Program-made: the position numbers and the translations under genes
Part shown: piece by piece, positions 25,269-33,342 of the stretch
Position numbering within the stretch: the first letter of the stretch is position 1
Layout: every line of letters begins with the position of its first letter
Assembly (NCBI RefSeq): GCF_017573465.1
Contig: NZ_JAGEPF010000007.1
Location: forward strand, 62,001-126,000
Length of the DNA: 64,000 nucleotides
Reading direction: 5' to 3'
DNA from: Actinomadura violacea
GTDB lineage: Bacteria; Actinomycetota; Actinomycetes; Streptosporangiales; Streptosporangiaceae
The notes under the pieces: model-generated
The model's database searches: none
Told to the model about the DNA's origin: nothing
What the model saw: only the letters and a program-made list of their open reading frames with translations

Positions 25269-26469
25269 TTCCTGGGTCTTTCTCGGTGGCGACGGCGGAG
25301 GCCGAGAGGAGTGTCGCGGCGGCGAGGCCGCCCCAGAGGGCGGCCGGGCCGTGGAGTGCGAGCGTGGTGATGACAGCGGGGGAGACGGCGAGGCCGAAGC
25401 CCGTGGAGAGCTGGAAGCGGGCGAGGGCGCGTCCCAGGACATGGGCCGGGGCGAGGGCGGTGACGAGTGCGGTGGCGCTGCCCGCGTAGATGATCTCGCC
25501 GAGGGTGCAGACCACGGACACCGCGGCGACGGCGGGGGCCGCCCAGCCGTGTCCCAGTGAGGTGGCCGCGAGGAAGCCGAGGTAGGACGCGGCGAGGACC
25601 ACGCCGGAGAGGGCCAGCACGGTCCGCCGGGAAAAGCGAGACATCAGGACGGTGACCGGCACCTGCAGGGTGACGACCAGCGCCGTGTTGGCCACGAAGA
25701 CGGCCGCCGGCCACACCGGGGATGCGTGGAGCTGCGTCACCAGGACCAGAGGGAGCGCGACCTCCGGGACGTTGAGGCAGAAGACGTAGACCACGTTGGC
25801 GGCGAGCAGCGCAAGCATCCGGGGTGCGGGCTTGTCGGCCCGATCCACGGCAGGGGCGGCTTCCGCCGGACGGGCGTGCACGTGGACCGACCACGCCAAG
25901 GCGGCTGCGGCGAGGTAGGCGAGCGCGGTGACGGCCGCCAGCGCCCGCAGTGCGGTGGTGCCGCCCGCCAGGCATGCGGTGGCGAGGAGTGCTCCGACGC
26001 CCAGGGCGGCGTTGCGCAGGGCGCGGCCCGCCGCGAGGGCGGTGTCGCGTTCCCGGCCGTGGGCGACCGTGGCCACGAGCGCGGCGTGGGCGGCGGGCCA
26101 TGCCTGGTTGCCGATGCCGAGGAAGAGCGCCGCCGTTGCGAAAAGCCAGACGTGCCCCGCCGGGGCGGCCAGCAGCAGCGCCACGCCCAGCACGCGCACC
26201 AGCATCGACGCCGCCACGACCGTGCTGCGTGCGCCGCGGTCCAGCCATCGGCCCACCGCGGGCATGCACGCCAGACCCGCGACGATGCCGGCCGTCATGG
26301 CGACGCCGGTCACCGGCGCGGACAGCCCCAAGACCGTCACGCCGTAGAGCAGCAGGAACGGCCGCAGCAGGCCGGTGCCCAGCGCGTCCACGGCCAGGGC
26401 GACGGCATAGCGGGGGCCTCCGGAAGCGCGGACGAGGGCACGTGGCTGAATTCCGGTGATGGTTGCCAT
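25249..26469 (-). CDS. MFS transporter, probable drug/metabolite exporter
   Basis: A 406-residue major facilitator protein with about 12 membrane segments in two halves, split by a charged loop at about 195-212. The A-motif region between segments 2 and 3 reads GRWLDRGARSTVVAA, close to the GxLaDrxGrr consensus. Start chosen at the ATG at 26469; an upstream in-frame start (26529) falls in the promoter palindrome. It is divergent from an ArsR-type regulator with a 17-bp palindrome between them, the usual arrangement for a repressor and its exporter. Substrate unknown. Confidence 0.88.
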   Translation of the reverse strand: MATITGIQPRALVRASGGPRYAVALAVDALGTGLLRPFLLLYGVTVLGLSAPVTGVAMTAGIVAGLACMPAVGRWLDRGARSTVVAASMLVRVLGVALLLAAPAGHVWLFATAALFLGIGNQAWPAAHAALVATVAHGRERDTALAAGRALRNAALGVGALLATACLAGGTTALRALAAVTALAYLAAAALAWSVHVHARPAEAAPAVDRADKPAPRMLALLAANVVYVFCLNVPEVALPLVLVTQLHASPVWPAAVFVANTALVVTLQVPVTVLMSRFSRRTVLALSGVVLAASYLGFLAATSLGHGWAAPAVAAVSVVCTLGEIIYAGSATALVTALAPAHVLGRALARFQLSTGFGLAVSPAVITTLALHGPAALWGGLAAATLLSASAVATEKDPGTTPGRT

Positions 26470-26512
26470 GGCGCCAGACGGTGCGTGCGGCCGCCGGGGC
26501 AGGGCACGTCGG

Positions 26513-26529
26513 TTGACGCACATCGTCAA
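26513..26529. promoter_or_regulatory. 17-bp palindrome between the MFS exporter and the ArsR-type regulator
   Basis: TTGACG-N5-CGTCAA has exact six-base arms. It lies 44 bases upstream of the exporter start and 43 bases upstream of the regulator start. This symmetrical placement suits an ArsR-type repressor that controls both. Confidence 0.65.
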
Positions 26530-26571
26530 TCGGCGCCGTCACCTGGTCGTCCGGGCGGTGATGATGAGGGG

Positions 26572-27657
26572 ATGACGCTGAGGATCGACATCGGCGGCCT
26601 GCCGTCCGAGCGGGTCCGGTTCGCCGCCTCCCCGCTGGCCGAGCTGACCGCGATGCTGCACGTGCTGGCCGAACCCGGGCATCACCCGCAGTTCGCCGGC
26701 TGGGCAGCGGACGTCTGGGCCGGGCTGCGCCCGGAGCCGGCCGAGCGGCTCAGGGAGGCGGAGTTCCTCTGGCGTTCCTCACAGGCCGACTTCCTGATCC
26801 CCGCACGGCCCCGTCCGACCCTCGCCGAGGAACTGGACGACGTGGACCGGATCGACGACGAGACGTATGTGACCGCCGCGCTCGTCACCACGTGCGGCAG
26901 CAACCGGGTCCATTTCCGCGGGGCGTCGCCGCTCACCGATGCGATGGCGCGCGAGCGAGCCCTGGACGTGGCCCAGGCCCGGGGCGCGCTGCAGGAGGCT
27001 TTCGCGGAACGGCTGCTCGCGGACCCGGCCGCGGTGAGGGCGCGGGTGCGCCGCACCCTCGAAGAATGCGCCGAGGCCTTCTTCGACGGCGCCTGGGCGG
27101 ACGTCGCGGTGCAGCTCGCCACCGATCTGCGCCTGAAGAACGAACTGCTCAGGCGCCAGGGCATCGGTGCGGCACTCGCGTCGGTCTCCGGCGCGGTCAC
27201 CCTTGCACCGGACGGCGACTGCATCATCGTGGACAAGGTGCAGGACAAGGCGACCGCCGCCCGTGATGCCGGGGTCACCTTCATCCCCAGCGTCTTCGGC
27301 CGCCCGCACCTCGTGGCGGTCCACGCGCCCGGGTGGCATCCGGTGGTGCAATACCCCGTGGCCGAGCCGGGCCCGGCGGAGCCGGTCTCTCTGGAAACGG
27401 TCACCCTCCGGCTGGAGGCGCTCGCACATCCGGTGCGGCTGCGGCTGCTGCGCACCCTGGCCCGCGGCCCGCACACCACCGGCGAGCTGGCCCACTTCTG
27501 GGAACTCTCGCCCCCGGAGGTGTCCCGCCACCTCGCCGTCCTGCGCCGCGCGGGCCTGCTCACGGCCAGGCGGCAGGGCCGTTACGTCCGCTACACCCTC
27601 AACCTGCCCGATCTGACGGCGCTGGGCGCCGACCTGCTGGCGGCCGTACTGCGCTGA
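26572..27657 (+). CDS. ArsR-type winged-helix regulator with DUF5937-like N-terminal domain
   Basis: A 361-residue regulator. The large N-terminal region (about 1-270) matches the pattern of DUF5937-type ArsR proteins, a probable ligand-sensing domain (DRIDDETYVTAALVTTCG, GDCIIVDKVQDKATAA). The C-terminal winged helix (about 285-355) reads LEALAHPVRLRLLRTLARGP, ELSPPEVSRHLAVLRRAGL and RQGRYVRYTL. The ATG at 26572 directly follows GAGGGG, unusually close. It most likely represses the divergent MFS gene through the palindrome at 26513-26529. Confidence 0.86.
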   Translation: MTLRIDIGGLPSERVRFAASPLAELTAMLHVLAEPGHHPQFAGWAADVWAGLRPEPAERLREAEFLWRSSQADFLIPARPRPTLAEELDDVDRIDDETYVTAALVTTCGSNRVHFRGASPLTDAMARERALDVAQARGALQEAFAERLLADPAAVRARVRRTLEECAEAFFDGAWADVAVQLATDLRLKNELLRRQGIGAALASVSGAVTLAPDGDCIIVDKVQDKATAARDAGVTFIPSVFGRPHLVAVHAPGWHPVVQYPVAEPGPAEPVSLETVTLRLEALAHPVRLRLLRTLARGPHTTGELAHFWELSPPEVSRHLAVLRRAGLLTARRQGRYVRYTLNLPDLTALGADLLAAVLR

Positions 27658-27694
27658 GTGGCTTCATAGCTTGGCGGACGCCTTCTGCTCAGCG

Positions 27695-27708
27695 GGGCCG
27701 AACGGCCC
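27695..27708. terminator. Small GC hairpin after the ArsR-type gene
   Basis: GGGCC and GGCCC pair around GAAC, 38 bases after the regulator stop. The stem is short, so it is only a weak terminator candidate. Confidence 0.3.
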
Positions 27709-27777
27709 GAGTGATGAGTTCTGCCGCCCCCATCCGTCATACCTGCGACGGGACACGCTGAGACGGAAGGACGAGTG

Positions 27778-28761
27778 ATGAGTGCGGACACGTGGCCGGC
27801 GGGGCTGGGCGAGGTCGGCGAGCCGGAGTTCTCGGGGCTGGCGGAGCGGCACCGGCGGGAGCTGCACGTGCACTGCTACCGGATGCTCGGGTCGTTCGAG
27901 GACGCCGAGGACACCGTGCAGGAGACGTTGCTGCGCGCCTGGCGTCGGCGGGAGACCTTCGAGGGGCGGTCGACGTTCCGGGCCTGGCTGTACCGGATCG
28001 CGACGAACGCGTGCCTGGACCTGCTCGCCAAGCGCCGCCCCGAGCCCGCGACCGGCGGCGAGGTGCCGTGGCTGCAGCCCTACCCGGACCGGCTGCTCGA
28101 CGAGCTGCCCGCCGGCGACGCGGACGAGCCGGAGATCGTCGCCGTCGCGCGGGAGACGATCGAGCTGGCGTACCTGGTCGCGGTCCAGCACCTCGCGCCG
28201 CGCCCGCGGGCCGTGCTGATCCTTCGGGACGTGCTCGGCTGGCCGGCGAAGGACGTCGCCGAGCTCCTCGGGGACTCCGTCAACTCCGTGAACAGCGCGC
28301 TGCAGCGCGCCCGCGCCGGCATGCGGGAGCACCTGCCCGCCGAGCGGCAGGACTGGACCGGCGGCGAGGAGGACGCCGGGACGCGCGAGCTGGTGCGCCG
28401 CTTCACCGACGCCAGCGTGGCCACGGACGTCGACGGGCTCGCCGCACTGCTGCGCGATGACGTCCGCTGCTCGATGCCGCCCACGCCGGGCCTGCAGGTC
28501 GGTCGCGACGCGGTGGTGAACGACTGGGTCGAGGACGGCTTCGAGGGCATGAAGGGCCTGCGCGCCGTCCAGACCTCGGTGAACCGGCAGCCCGCCGTCG
28601 CCTTCTACCTCTGGCGCGAGCCGGAGGGCGCGTACCTGCCGCTGACGATCGACGTCCTGCGCGTCACCGGCGGGGCGATCACCGAGATCGTCACCTTCCA
28701 CGACGACCGGTTCCCGCTGCTGGGGCTGCCGGAGCGCCTGCCGGCGGACGGCACGGAGTAG
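27778..28761 (+). CDS. ECF-type RNA polymerase sigma factor with C-terminal SnoaL-like domain (SigG/SigJ-like)
   Basis: About 327 residues. Sigma region 2 (about 20-90) contains HCYRMLGSFEDAEDTVQETLLR and FRAWLYRIATNACLDLL. Region 4 (about 130-185) contains RPRAVLILRDVLGWPAKDVA and NSVNSALQRARAGMRE. The rest (about 200-325) is a SnoaL-2-like domain (LVRRFTDASVATDVDGLAAL) that in such factors replaces a separate anti-sigma and tunes activity. The ATG at 27778 is seven bases after GGAAGGA; a GTG at 27775 is next to it. The following small membrane protein is 33 bases away and probably co-transcribed. Family members respond to oxidative or methylglyoxal-type stress. Confidence 0.9.
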   Translation: MSADTWPAGLGEVGEPEFSGLAERHRRELHVHCYRMLGSFEDAEDTVQETLLRAWRRRETFEGRSTFRAWLYRIATNACLDLLAKRRPEPATGGEVPWLQPYPDRLLDELPAGDADEPEIVAVARETIELAYLVAVQHLAPRPRAVLILRDVLGWPAKDVAELLGDSVNSVNSALQRARAGMREHLPAERQDWTGGEEDAGTRELVRRFTDASVATDVDGLAALLRDDVRCSMPPTPGLQVGRDAVVNDWVEDGFEGMKGLRAVQTSVNRQPAVAFYLWREPEGAYLPLTIDVLRVTGGAITEIVTFHDDRFPLLGLPERLPADGTE

Positions 28762-28794
28762 CCCCGGACCGGCCACCCGATGATGGAGGATGGC

Positions 28795-29250
28795 ATGAAC
28801 AGCATGAACGACAGCGGCGTCGTCGCAGGTCCGGCCCCGGACCCGACGAGCCGCGACCGCCGGTTCCGCGGGCTCGCCGGCACCGGCCTGGTCGCCGCGC
28901 TCGCGGCGGCCGCGGCCACCACCCTCGCCGCGGCGCTCGCCCAGGCCGCCGGTGTCGACTTCGAGCTCCCCGATGGCGGCGAGTCGATCCCGTTGCCCGG
29001 GTTCGCCGTGGTGACCGGCTTCTTCTCGGTCGTGGGCACCGGCATCGCCGTCGCATTTCTTCGCTGGAGCACGCGCCCCGCCACGCGATTCGTGTGGACG
29101 GCCATGGCGCTGACCGCGGTCTCGTTGGTCCCGCCGCTCATCTCCGGGGCGAACACCGCCACGACCACCGCCCTCCTTGGTCTGCACCTCGTCCCCGCGG
29201 CGGTAATGATCACCACCCTGGCGCGGAGCCTCCGCGCCCGCACCGGCTGA
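28795..29250 (+). CDS. Small four-helix membrane protein (DUF6069-like)
   Basis: A 151-residue membrane protein with four predicted segments (about 31-52, 70-92, 103-120, 127-145) and a polar N-terminus. The repeated Ala-rich first helix and the GFFSVVGTGIAVAFLRW segment resemble DUF6069 proteins, often encoded beside ECF sigma factors. The ATG at 28795 lies four bases after GGAGGA; ATG codons at 28780 and 28804 are alternatives. It probably forms an operon with the sigma factor. Its role is unknown, perhaps membrane sensing. Confidence 0.78.
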   Translation: MNSMNDSGVVAGPAPDPTSRDRRFRGLAGTGLVAALAAAAATTLAAALAQAAGVDFELPDGGESIPLPGFAVVTGFFSVVGTGIAVAFLRWSTRPATRFVWTAMALTAVSLVPPLISGANTATTTALLGLHLVPAAVMITTLARSLRARTG

Positions 29251-29351
29251 CGGTCCCGCAACGGAACGCCGCGAGAACCGGCCAGGGCCGCCCACCTGAC
29301 CGGTTCCGCCGGTGTCCGGACCGCGCTCTTGCCCGGTTCGCGGCGCCGGTT

Positions 29352-30323
29352 CTATCCGGCGTCCACGGGGCGGTGGGCGGCCTGGCGGGCCGGATCCTGG
29401 TCCTGGAGGCGGCTCGCCTGGAGCGCTATCCGGGCCGGGGACGGCCAGTGGACGTCGTAGGCGCAGCCCAGCCTTTCGAGCAGGCGGATCAGCGCCGCGC
29501 TCGGATCGGTCTGTCCTTTGAGGACGCCGTGGCGGGCGCTGGTCGGCTCGATGTGGTGCCAGTTGTGCCAGCCCTCCCCGAACGTCAGGAGCGCCACCCA
29601 GCGGACGTTCGAGGAGCGGTCGCGGGTGGGGAAGGCGCGGTCGCCGAAGCAGTGCGCGATCGAGTTCACCGACCAGGTGACGTGGTGGACGATCGCGTAG
29701 CGGACCAGACCGGCCCAGAAGAGGGCGGTCCAGAAGCCCGTCCACGACCAGGAGAGCAGGCCGCCGGCAGCGGCGGGCAGCAGGAAGGACGCGGCCGCGA
29801 TCGCCGGGTAGGCCGCGTCGACCCGGCGGATGTCGGGGTCGGCGAGCAGGTCGGGCACCCAGTGCGCGCGGTTCGACCGCCGGCGGGCGCCGTAGAACCA
29901 GCCGACCTGGGCGTGCAGCAGGCCGCGCAGCAGAGCGAGGCCGCTGTCGCCGTACGCCCAGGGGGAGTGCGGGTCGCCCGGCTTGTCCGAGTACTTGTGG
30001 TGTCTGCGGTGTTCGGCGGCCCACAGCGAGGGCGGCCCCTCAAGGGCCAGCGCGCCCGCCAGGGCGAACGCCACCCGGACGGGGCGGGTGCACCGGAAGG
30101 AGCGGTGGGTCAGCAGGCGGTGGTAGCCGACGCTGATCCCGAAGATGTTGACGGTGTACATGACCAGGGCGAGCAGGACGTCCAGCGGTCCGATCCCGCG
30201 CCCCCAGGCGACCGCCACCGCCGCGGCCAGGGCGACGGGAGGCAGGACGACCAGGACGAGCAGGTAGGCGTGCCTGCGGGACTCGGAGACCTGGACCGTT
30301 TCCCCCCGCGCCCGATCCGTCAT
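29352..30323 (-). CDS. Acyl-CoA/fatty acid desaturase (delta-9 type, three histidine boxes)
   Basis: A 323-residue membrane di-iron desaturase that inserts a cis double bond into a fatty acyl chain. All three histidine boxes are present: GYHRLLTHRSF (about 64-74), EHRRHHKYSDKPGDPHSP (about 103-120) and GWHNWHHIEP (about 252-261). Hydrophobic pairs at about 20-60 and 150-195 supply the membrane helices. Spacing matches stearoyl-CoA desaturases. The ATG at 30323 follows GGGAGGGG. It is divergent from the P450/dioxygenase/lipase operon with a 19-bp palindrome in the shared gap, so it may supply the unsaturated substrate for that operon. Confidence 0.92.
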   Translation of the reverse strand: MTDRARGETVQVSESRRHAYLLVLVVLPPVALAAAVAVAWGRGIGPLDVLLALVMYTVNIFGISVGYHRLLTHRSFRCTRPVRVAFALAGALALEGPPSLWAAEHRRHHKYSDKPGDPHSPWAYGDSGLALLRGLLHAQVGWFYGARRRSNRAHWVPDLLADPDIRRVDAAYPAIAAASFLLPAAAGGLLSWSWTGFWTALFWAGLVRYAIVHHVTWSVNSIAHCFGDRAFPTRDRSSNVRWVALLTFGEGWHNWHHIEPTSARHGVLKGQTDPSAALIRLLERLGCAYDVHWPSPARIALQASRLQDQDPARQAAHRPVDAG

Positions 30324-30378
30324 CGCCCCTCCCGAAGGTCGGCACCCATTGAACGCCGGGCCCGCGGCCCGGCGGCAG

Positions 30379-30397
30379 TTGCCTGACGGACAGGCAA
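30379..30397. promoter_or_regulatory. 19-bp palindrome between the desaturase and the P450 operon
   Basis: TTGCCTG-N5-CAGGCAA has exact seven-base arms. It lies 56 bases upstream of the desaturase and 34 bases upstream of the P450 start. One regulator could co-control both directions. No regulator gene is adjacent, so the cognate protein is encoded elsewhere. Confidence 0.65.
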
Positions 30398-30430
30398 TCA
30401 TCACCGAGTGAAGCCATTTGACTACATGAA

Positions 30431-31750
30431 GTGCCAAATCTCTTGGCGTCACCCGTTTCCGCTCCTTACTCTCTGGATCCGGCCGGTCACGAGTTCGGAG
30501 CTGATGCCATGCGACCCGACGGGTACCTCGCCACCTACGACAGGCTCGCCCGGACCGATCCGCCCGCCGCGCAGGCCCGGCTGGCCGGCTGGCTGCGCAC
30601 CGGCTGGCGGGAGCTGTTCGCCGAGCTGCGCGCCGCGCGGCCCGTCCTCGCCGCCCCGGCGTTCACCCTGGTCACCCGGCACGCCGACGTCCTCGACGTG
30701 CTGGACCGCCCGGCGTCGTTCCCGGTCGCCGCCTACGGGCCGGCGATGGAGTCCGCGCTCGGCGCCCCGATCATGCTGACCCGCGACGGGACCCCGCTGA
30801 ACTGGCGCGAGAAGGGCCTGATGCAGGTCATGCTCGCGCCCGAGGACGTGCCCGGTGTCCGCGCGCTCGCGGGAGAGCTCGCCGAGCGGGCGCTGGACGA
30901 GGCCGGCGGCGGGCTCGACGCGGTCAGCGACCTGTTCAGGGGCGTTCCGCTGAAGGTCTGCGCCGGCTACTTCGGCTTCCCGGGACCCGACGAGCGGACC
31001 CTGTCGCGCTGGTCGCGGACGATCATGACCGACGTGACCGCCAACCTCGCCGGCGATCCCGGCGTGCGCGCCGAGTCGGCCGCCGCGGGCGCGGAGATGA
31101 TGGCGTACCTGCGCGGGCTGGTCGCCGAGCGGCGGGAGGCACCGGGCGGCGCCGACGTGCTCGGCCGGCTCGTCCGGACCCGGCTGCCCGCCGAACTCGG
31201 CTTCGACGACGAGCGCGTCGCGGTCAACGTCGCGGGCCTGCTGCTGGGGTTCGTGGAGAACGCCGCCGGGTCCATGACGAACGTGGTGTCGCTGCTGCTC
31301 GCCCGGCCCGATCTGCACGCCGAGGCCGCCGAGGCCGCCGGCGACCCCGCGCGGTTCGACCCCTACGTCTGGGAGGCGCTGCGGTTCGACCCCTTCCTGA
31401 AGATGATCGTCCGGTTCTGCGCGCACGACCACGTACTGCCCAGCGGGGAGGCCGTCCCGGCCGGACGCCTCGTGCTGGCCGCCGTTGCGTCCGCCATGTT
31501 CGACGACGACGCGGTCGACGACCCCGCCGCCTTCCGGACCGACCGGGCCGAGGACGCCTGGCTGCACTTCGGCCACGGTCCCCACGCCTGCCTGGGCGTG
31601 CACCCGGGCCGGGCCGTCATCGCCGAGACCGTCCGCCGCGTCATGCTGCGGCCCGGCCTGCGCGCCGCCGGGGAGGTGCGCCGGGACCGGGACGTCTTCC
31701 CCGACGCCCTCGATCTGCGGTTCGACGTTCCGGCGCGCGAGGAGGCATGA
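30431..31750 (+). CDS. Cytochrome P450, candidate fatty-acid hydroperoxide-processing enzyme
   Basis: A 439-residue P450. The haem-thiolate loop is FGHGPHACLG (Cys about 387) and the helix-K ExxR is in VWEALRFDPF (about 314). The I-helix region LLGFVENAAGSMTN (about 271-284) lacks the usual acid-Thr pair that splits dioxygen and instead has Asn277-Ala-Ala-Gly, reminiscent of the Asn-bearing I-helix of plant CYP74 hydroperoxide enzymes and fungal dioxygenase-P450 fusions. There is no N-terminal membrane anchor. The GTG at 30431 has no strong ribosome site. Its stop overlaps the start of the cyclooxygenase-like gene (ATGA), so the two are made together. The oxylipin role is inference. Confidence 0.88.
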   Translation: MPNLLASPVSAPYSLDPAGHEFGADAMRPDGYLATYDRLARTDPPAAQARLAGWLRTGWRELFAELRAARPVLAAPAFTLVTRHADVLDVLDRPASFPVAAYGPAMESALGAPIMLTRDGTPLNWREKGLMQVMLAPEDVPGVRALAGELAERALDEAGGGLDAVSDLFRGVPLKVCAGYFGFPGPDERTLSRWSRTIMTDVTANLAGDPGVRAESAAAGAEMMAYLRGLVAERREAPGGADVLGRLVRTRLPAELGFDDERVAVNVAGLLLGFVENAAGSMTNVVSLLLARPDLHAEAAEAAGDPARFDPYVWEALRFDPFLKMIVRFCAHDHVLPSGEAVPAGRLVLAAVASAMFDDDAVDDPAAFRTDRAEDAWLHFGHGPHACLGVHPGRAVIAETVRRVMLRPGLRAAGEVRRDRDVFPDALDLRFDVPAREEA

Positions 31751-33342
31751 CCGTGCGACGGACCCGTCAGAGCGCCCGCGGCTTCGCCTCCGACGGCGCG
31801 CGCAACCGGCTGCGGTTCCTCGCGCTGACCCGCGGCCGGCCGCTGTGGCGGCTCGCCGAGAGCTCGACCGGGCTGCGCCGCCGCATCAACGCCGCCGTGA
31901 TCGACCACGCCGTCCGGGAGATGCCGCCGCGCCCCGAACCGCTGAGCACCATGGCGCCCTACACGTCCTGGTCCTCGCTGACCGACCGCACCTACAGCGG
32001 CCGCCACCTGCCGCCCGTCCCCGACCAGGAGACCGGCCGCCCGACGGTGGAGCAGGCCGCGGACCTGTTCGTCCGGGACGGCGCGATGATCCCCTGCCCC
32101 CGCTCGACGGTCCTGTTCGCCTACTTCGCCCAGTGGTTCACCGACGGGTTCCTGCGCGGGGAGTCGCGCGAGCCCCGCGACCCGCGCCGCAGCACCTCCA
32201 ACCACGAGATCGACCTCAACCCGCTGTACGGGCTGGACGCCGAGGCCACCGACGCCGTCCGCGCCCACGAGGGCGGCCTGCTCAAGAGCCAGCTCCTCAA
32301 CGGCGGCGAGTTCCCGCCCTATCTGTGCGAGAACGGCAAGGTCAAGGCGGAGTTCTCGGCGCTGTCGGTGGTCCGCATGGAACGGCTCACCGACGAGGGG
32401 CGCGACACCCTGTTCGCGACCGGCGGCGACCGCGGCAACGTCCAGGTCGGCTTCACGATGATGACGGTGCTGTTCCTGCGCGAGCACAACCGGGTCGCCC
32501 GGGCGCTCGCCGCGGAGAACCCCGGCTGGGACGACGAGCGGCTCTTCCAGACCGCCCGCAACATCGTCATCGTCGAGGTCATCCGGCTCGTCGTCGAGGA
32601 GTACATCAACCACATCACGCCGTACCACTTCCGGTTCCTGCTGGACCCGCGCCTCGGCCGGACGCTGCGCCGTGCGCACTGGCACCGCCAGAACTGGGCC
32701 TCGGTCGAGTTCAACCTCGTGTACCGCTGGCACAGCCTCATCCCGTCGGACCTGGTCGTCGGGGACGCCGAACTGCCCGCGGTGCGGACGCTGTTCGGGG
32801 CCGCGCTGATCCCCGCGCCCGGGCTCGGCCGGCTGTTCGAGGACGCCTCCGAACAGCGCGCCGGACGCATCGGCCTGTTCAACACCGACCCGCTCCTGCG
32901 CGAGGTCGAGGTGTCCTCGATCGCCGACGGACGCGCCCTGCAACTGGCGTCCTACAACGACTACCGGGCCCACTGCCGCTTCCCCAGGGTGCGGGACTTC
33001 GCCCGGGTCTCGGGCGCCCCGCGGGTGCGGGAAGCGCTGGCCGACCGCTACCGGAGCGCCGACGACCTGGAGCTGTACGTCGGGCTGTTCGCGGAGGAGC
33101 CCGGGTCGCCCGCCGCCGTCCTGCCCCCGCTCCTCACCAAGATCATCGCGATCGACGCGTTCTCGCAGGCGCTCACCAACCCGCTGCTGGCCCCGCGCGT
33201 GCTGAACGCCGAGACCTTCACCCGCTTCGGCCTGCGGACGATCGCCGAGACCCGCACGATCGGCGACGTGCTGGCCCGCAACACCCCCGAGGACCCGCGG
33301 CCCCGCTTCGTGAGCATGACCTGGCGAGGAGCGCTGCGATGA
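31747..33342 (+). CDS. Cyclooxygenase-like haem peroxidase/fatty acid dioxygenase
   Basis: A 531-residue member of the animal-type haem peroxidase superfamily, closest in motifs to prostaglandin G/H synthases. The proximal helix reads VEFNLVYRWHSLIPSD, keeping the equivalents of the radical Tyr385 (Tyr326) and haem-ligand His388 (His329). SNHEIDLNPLYGLD and LLKSQLLNGGEFPPYL match cyclooxygenase signature segments. The distal helix reads FAQWFTDGF: Gln203 is kept (Gln129) but distal His207 is Asp133. No EGF or membrane-binding domain is present and no signal peptide. Predicted to add dioxygen to an unsaturated fatty acid. Overlaps P450 and lipase genes at both ends. Confidence 0.88.
   Translation: MTVRRTRQSARGFASDGARNRLRFLALTRGRPLWRLAESSTGLRRRINAAVIDHAVREMPPRPEPLSTMAPYTSWSSLTDRTYSGRHLPPVPDQETGRPTVEQAADLFVRDGAMIPCPRSTVLFAYFAQWFTDGFLRGESREPRDPRRSTSNHEIDLNPLYGLDAEATDAVRAHEGGLLKSQLLNGGEFPPYLCENGKVKAEFSALSVVRMERLTDEGRDTLFATGGDRGNVQVGFTMMTVLFLREHNRVARALAAENPGWDDERLFQTARNIVIVEVIRLVVEEYINHITPYHFRFLLDPRLGRTLRRAHWHRQNWASVEFNLVYRWHSLIPSDLVVGDAELPAVRTLFGAALIPAPGLGRLFEDASEQRAGRIGLFNTDPLLREVEVSSIADGRALQLASYNDYRAHCRFPRVRDFARVSGAPRVREALADRYRSADDLELYVGLFAEEPGSPAAVLPPLLTKIIAIDAFSQALTNPLLAPRVLNAETFTRFGLRTIAETRTIGDVLARNTPEDPRPRFVSMTWRGALR

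Noticed and set aside
24350..26542. A single 730-residue minus-strand protein
   Set aside because: Only the C-terminal 158 residues look real; the rest is a shadow of the MFS gene in another frame and of the lipoprotein gene.
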